Positions 5,492-6,869 of a stretch of 6,869 bases of DNA are shown one piece after another. The stretch is from positions 1 to 6,869 of the forward strand of contig CAZNNT010000033.1 of assembly GCA_964574495.1 (NCBI GenBank). The letters are read 5' to 3'. Numbering within the stretch: position 1 is the first letter of the stretch; every line of letters begins with the position of its first letter. Both the position numbers and the translations under genes were made by a program. The notes beneath the pieces were generated by a model that had not been told where the DNA came from, made no database searches, and was given only the letters and a program-made list of their open reading frames with translations. The DNA is from HO2-45-28 sp964574495 (GTDB taxonomy: Bacteria > Patescibacteriota > Minisyncoccia > HO2-45-28).

Positions 5492-5523
5492 AACATAATT
5501 CTCACGATCGTGGGAATTATGTT
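5492..5523. promoter_or_regulatory. 32-bp near-perfect palindrome upstream of thiolase, possible operator
   Basis: Two 16-bp arms meet without a spacer at A5507/T5508; 15 of 16 positions pair, the exception being T5502 opposite G5513. The core is CACGATCGTG and the outer arms are AACATAATTC/GAATTATGTT. No T tract follows on the minus strand, so it is not an ordinary terminator. It overlaps the stop codon of the upstream membrane-protein gene and ends 22 nt before the thiolase ATG. Size and symmetry suit a dimeric repressor operator, and CATAAT in the arm could serve as a -10 box, but no regulator gene is in the window. Confidence 0.65.
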
Positions 5524-5992
5524 AGTTCGGTTTTTTGGAGTTTAATCCGTATTCACCGTATCCAAAACGATAGTAGCGTAAAAAATACGCGGCCGCAACC
5601 ACCGCTCCCGCAAAATCAAAAAACAAATCGGACATGGTGTCAGCCAAATCCGGCTGGGCCAGAATCGCGCCGTAGGGACGGGCGATAAAATAATCCCACG
5701 AAAATTCAAAAAATTCCCAAAAAACGCCTCCGAGCATGGCGAATGAAATAAGGCCCAGGCCCAAAAGCCATTTTGGCAAAAAGTCGCTCGGGAACTCTTT
5801 ATACTCAAACAAAAACCAGAAAGCCAAAACCGCAAGCCATATGCCGCCCAAAAAATGCAAAACAATGTCCAGCCACCAAAGGCCATAGCCAAGCAGTCCT
5901 CCAACCGCAGCCGCATGTATCGCGAGCATTAAAACCAAAAGCGTGATTAAAAAAAAATAGGTCTTCCCGAACATTTTACTATTATTGCACAT
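5522..5992 (-). CDS. Small polytopic membrane protein, possibly DUF2238/YjdF- or VanZ-like
   Basis: A 156-residue membrane protein with predicted helices near 10-34, 38-62, 74-95 and 121-139. Conserved-looking polar residues sit at helix edges: WLDIVLHFLGG (40-50), FWEFFEFSWD (91-100) and DTMSDLFFDFAGA (118-130). The pattern D-x3-H-F-x-G-G, then W-E-x2-E-x3-D, then D-x3-D-x3-D resembles DUF2238/YjdF-type integral membrane proteins; this assignment is tentative and the function of that family is not known. Start choice is open: the first ATG (5990-5992) has no Shine-Dalgarno site. The ATG at codon 7 (5972-5974) has an extended -10 box TGCAATAAT ending 6 nt before it and gives a cleaner start (MFGKTYFF); I prefer that, which makes the protein 150 residues. 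It is upstream of thiolase on the same strand and divergent from E1 alpha. Confidence 0.8.
   Translation of the reverse strand: MCNNSKMFGKTYFFLITLLVLMLAIHAAAVGGLLGYGLWWLDIVLHFLGGIWLAVLAFWFLFEYKEFPSDFLPKWLLGLGLISFAMLGGVFWEFFEFSWDYFIARPYGAILAQPDLADTMSDLFFDFAGAVVAAAYFLRYYRFGYGEYGLNSKKPN
5981..5989 (-). promoter_or_regulatory. Extended -10 promoter for the small membrane protein (leaderless layout)
   Basis: On the minus strand TG-C-AATAAT forms an extended -10 element whose hexamer (5981-5986) ends 6 nt before the ATG at 5972-5974 (AGTAAA between). No TTGACA-like -35 box is found 16-18 nt upstream, which an extended -10 can tolerate. It overlaps the likely -35 box of the divergent E1 alpha promoter. 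Confidence 0.5.
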
Positions 5993-6013
5993 ATAAACTC
6001 GCTTTGCTATTTT
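5985..6013 (+). promoter_or_regulatory. Candidate promoter of the E1 alpha gene
   Basis: TTGCAC (5985-5990) and TATTTT (6008-6013) are 17 nt apart, and TGC directly before TATTTT makes an extended -10. The match to consensus is moderate. Transcription would start near 6020, a leader of about 30 nt before the Shine-Dalgarno-led ATG. Confidence 0.5.
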
Positions 6014-6049
6014 AAAAGCGGACTTTGAAAACTGGAAAGGGAGTCCGAT

Positions 6050-6869
6050 ATGCCCGTAAGCAACCTGAAAATCAGGCCGAATTTAAAGAATTTCGACTAT
6101 TTTGCGACTTTGAAAAACCATTTTTTGGATTTACAAGGACCGAACGAATTTTTCCTGCGCGAAAAATCGGAACTTGAAGAATTTATGCCTAAAGACCCCG
6201 AGACCCTTCTTTTTCTCCTGCGTTCAATGCTGAAGACCCGTCTGGCCGAAGAAAAGGTCGCGAGAATAGCCGGGCGCGAAGTGCATGGAAGCGCTTTTTT
6301 CGGCACCGGACACGAAGCCATTTCTTGCGGCGTGGCCGCGGCCATGAAATACGAAGATCCGCCTCTGCCTACTCATCGCGAAATCGGCTGCGACTTCACG
6401 CGGGGAGAAGAGGCCTTAAAACGTGGCGACATTAAACTGCCGTTTTCTTACACCTATATCGCCCAGTATATGTCCAAAGCCGATTCTTTGGGCCGGGGAA
6501 GAGTGGAAAATATCCACTATGGGATTCCGGAAATGTCCAGACCCCCGATAATCAGTCATTTGGGAACCAATATCCCGATTGCCTGCGGAATAGCCTTAAT
6601 GGAAAAACATCATAAAAGCGGCCTTGTGGCCTACACTTTCGTGGGCGACGGAGCGACTTCGTCTGCCGATTTTCAGGGTTTGAATCAGGCCGCCGCCAGA
6701 CAATGGCCGTTGATAACCGTGATAGCCAACAATCAGTGGGCCTATCGCACGACTCTTGAGGAACAAACGCGAGCAATTCCTTTGGTCAGAAAAGCCGAAA
6801 ATTTCGGCATCCGTGGTTTTTGCGTTGACGGCACGGATGTCCTCGCGGTCTATGCTTTGACGAAAATGG
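6050..6869 (+). CDS. 2-oxoacid dehydrogenase E1 component, alpha subunit (pyruvate/branched-chain type), partial
   Basis: The first 273 codons of a thiamine-diphosphate-dependent E1 alpha subunit; it runs off the window end. E1 decarboxylates pyruvate or a branched-chain 2-oxoacid and passes the acyl group to the lipoyl E2 component. Visible blocks: MLKTRLAEEKV (60-70), GTGHEAISCGVAAAM (85-99), PTHREIGCDFTRGEE (107-121), SHLGTNIPIACGIA (169-182), and the ThDP-magnesium motif from GDGATSS (199-205) to NNQWAY (227-232), about 28 residues as in the family. Typical alpha subunits are 330-400 residues, so the C-terminal part is missing; a separate beta subunit would be expected just downstream. 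The N-terminus before residue 55 is longer than in minimal forms, which is more like branched-chain-type E1 alpha. AAAGGGAG (6036-6043) lies 6 nt before the ATG. Substrate (pyruvate, branched-chain or acetoin) is undecided. Confidence 0.9.
   Translation, partial: MPVSNLKIRPNLKNFDYFATLKNHFLDLQGPNEFFLREKSELEEFMPKDPETLLFLLRSMLKTRLAEEKVARIAGREVHGSAFFGTGHEAISCGVAAAMKYEDPPLPTHREIGCDFTRGEEALKRGDIKLPFSYTYIAQYMSKADSLGRGRVENIHYGIPEMSRPPIISHLGTNIPIACGIALMEKHHKSGLVAYTFVGDGATSSADFQGLNQAAARQWPLITVIANNQWAYRTTLEEQTRAIPLVRKAENFGIRGFCVDGTDVLAVYALTKM

Noticed and set aside
5492..5523. Palindrome read as a rho-independent terminator of the small membrane-protein gene
   Set aside because: There is no T tract directly after it on the minus strand (the next bases are CACGCAAAAAGGG), and the zero-length spacer is poor for an RNA hairpin loop.
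6097..6776. Minus-strand frames of 82 and 74 codons
   Set aside because: They lie antisense inside the E1 alpha coding region, which has unmistakable ThDP-binding motifs.
1..6869. CRISPR array, tRNA, rRNA, insertion sequence or attachment site
   Set aside because: No regularly spaced direct repeats, cloverleaf-like segments, transposase motifs or terminal inverted repeats were seen on reading both strands.

Overview
The window is bacterial DNA of moderate GC content with mostly compact, single-direction gene order. Code 11 fits: TGA is used as a stop (SLOG and MBL genes) and TAA and TAG also occur. A run of 10 N (585-594) marks an assembly gap, which suggests a draft or metagenome-assembled genome. 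No marker in the window fixes the taxon. The mix of small membrane proteins, a HAAAP-type permease and a SLOG/MgtC pair would suit an uncultivated lineage such as Patescibacteria, but that is a weak impression. A thiolase and a 2-oxoacid dehydrogenase E1 are less usual for that group.

Layout. Left part (1-1655, minus strand): a tightly coupled three-gene operon, read right to left. It runs from a SLOG/LOG-family Rossmann protein, through an MgtC/SapB-family membrane protein (4-bp overlap), to an amino-acid permease that starts directly at the preceding stop codon and runs off the window edge. Next (1718-2037, plus strand) is a self-contained small transcription unit: sigma70-type promoter, very strong Shine-Dalgarno site, a GTG-started 68-codon ORF with four cysteines and no recognised family, and a rho-independent terminator. 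A gene-free stretch of about 190 bases follows. Then (2232-2853, minus) comes an isolated membrane-protein gene with its own near-consensus promoter and its own terminator.

Right part: a complete metallo-beta-lactamase/beta-CASP ribonuclease (2850-4199, minus); a thiolase (4261-5469, minus) with its terminator; a small polytopic membrane protein (5522-5974 or 5992, minus); and, divergently, the start of a thiamine-diphosphate-dependent E1 alpha subunit of a pyruvate/branched-chain 2-oxoacid dehydrogenase (6050 to the window end, plus). E1 alpha and thiolase both act around acyl-CoA: the first feeds an acetyl- or acyl-CoA-forming complex and the second condenses or cleaves acyl-CoA. A shared pathway is plausible but not shown.

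The most interesting structure is regulatory. Three minus-strand genes (SLOG, MBL ribonuclease, small membrane protein) have a -10 hexamer exactly 6 nt before an ATG and no Shine-Dalgarno site, the layout expected of leaderless mRNAs. Other genes here have canonical Shine-Dalgarno sites. A 32-bp near-perfect palindrome sits just upstream of the thiolase gene. The orphan 68-codon gene is the best candidate for something undescribed. I found no CRISPR array, tRNA, rRNA, insertion sequence or recognisable defence system.
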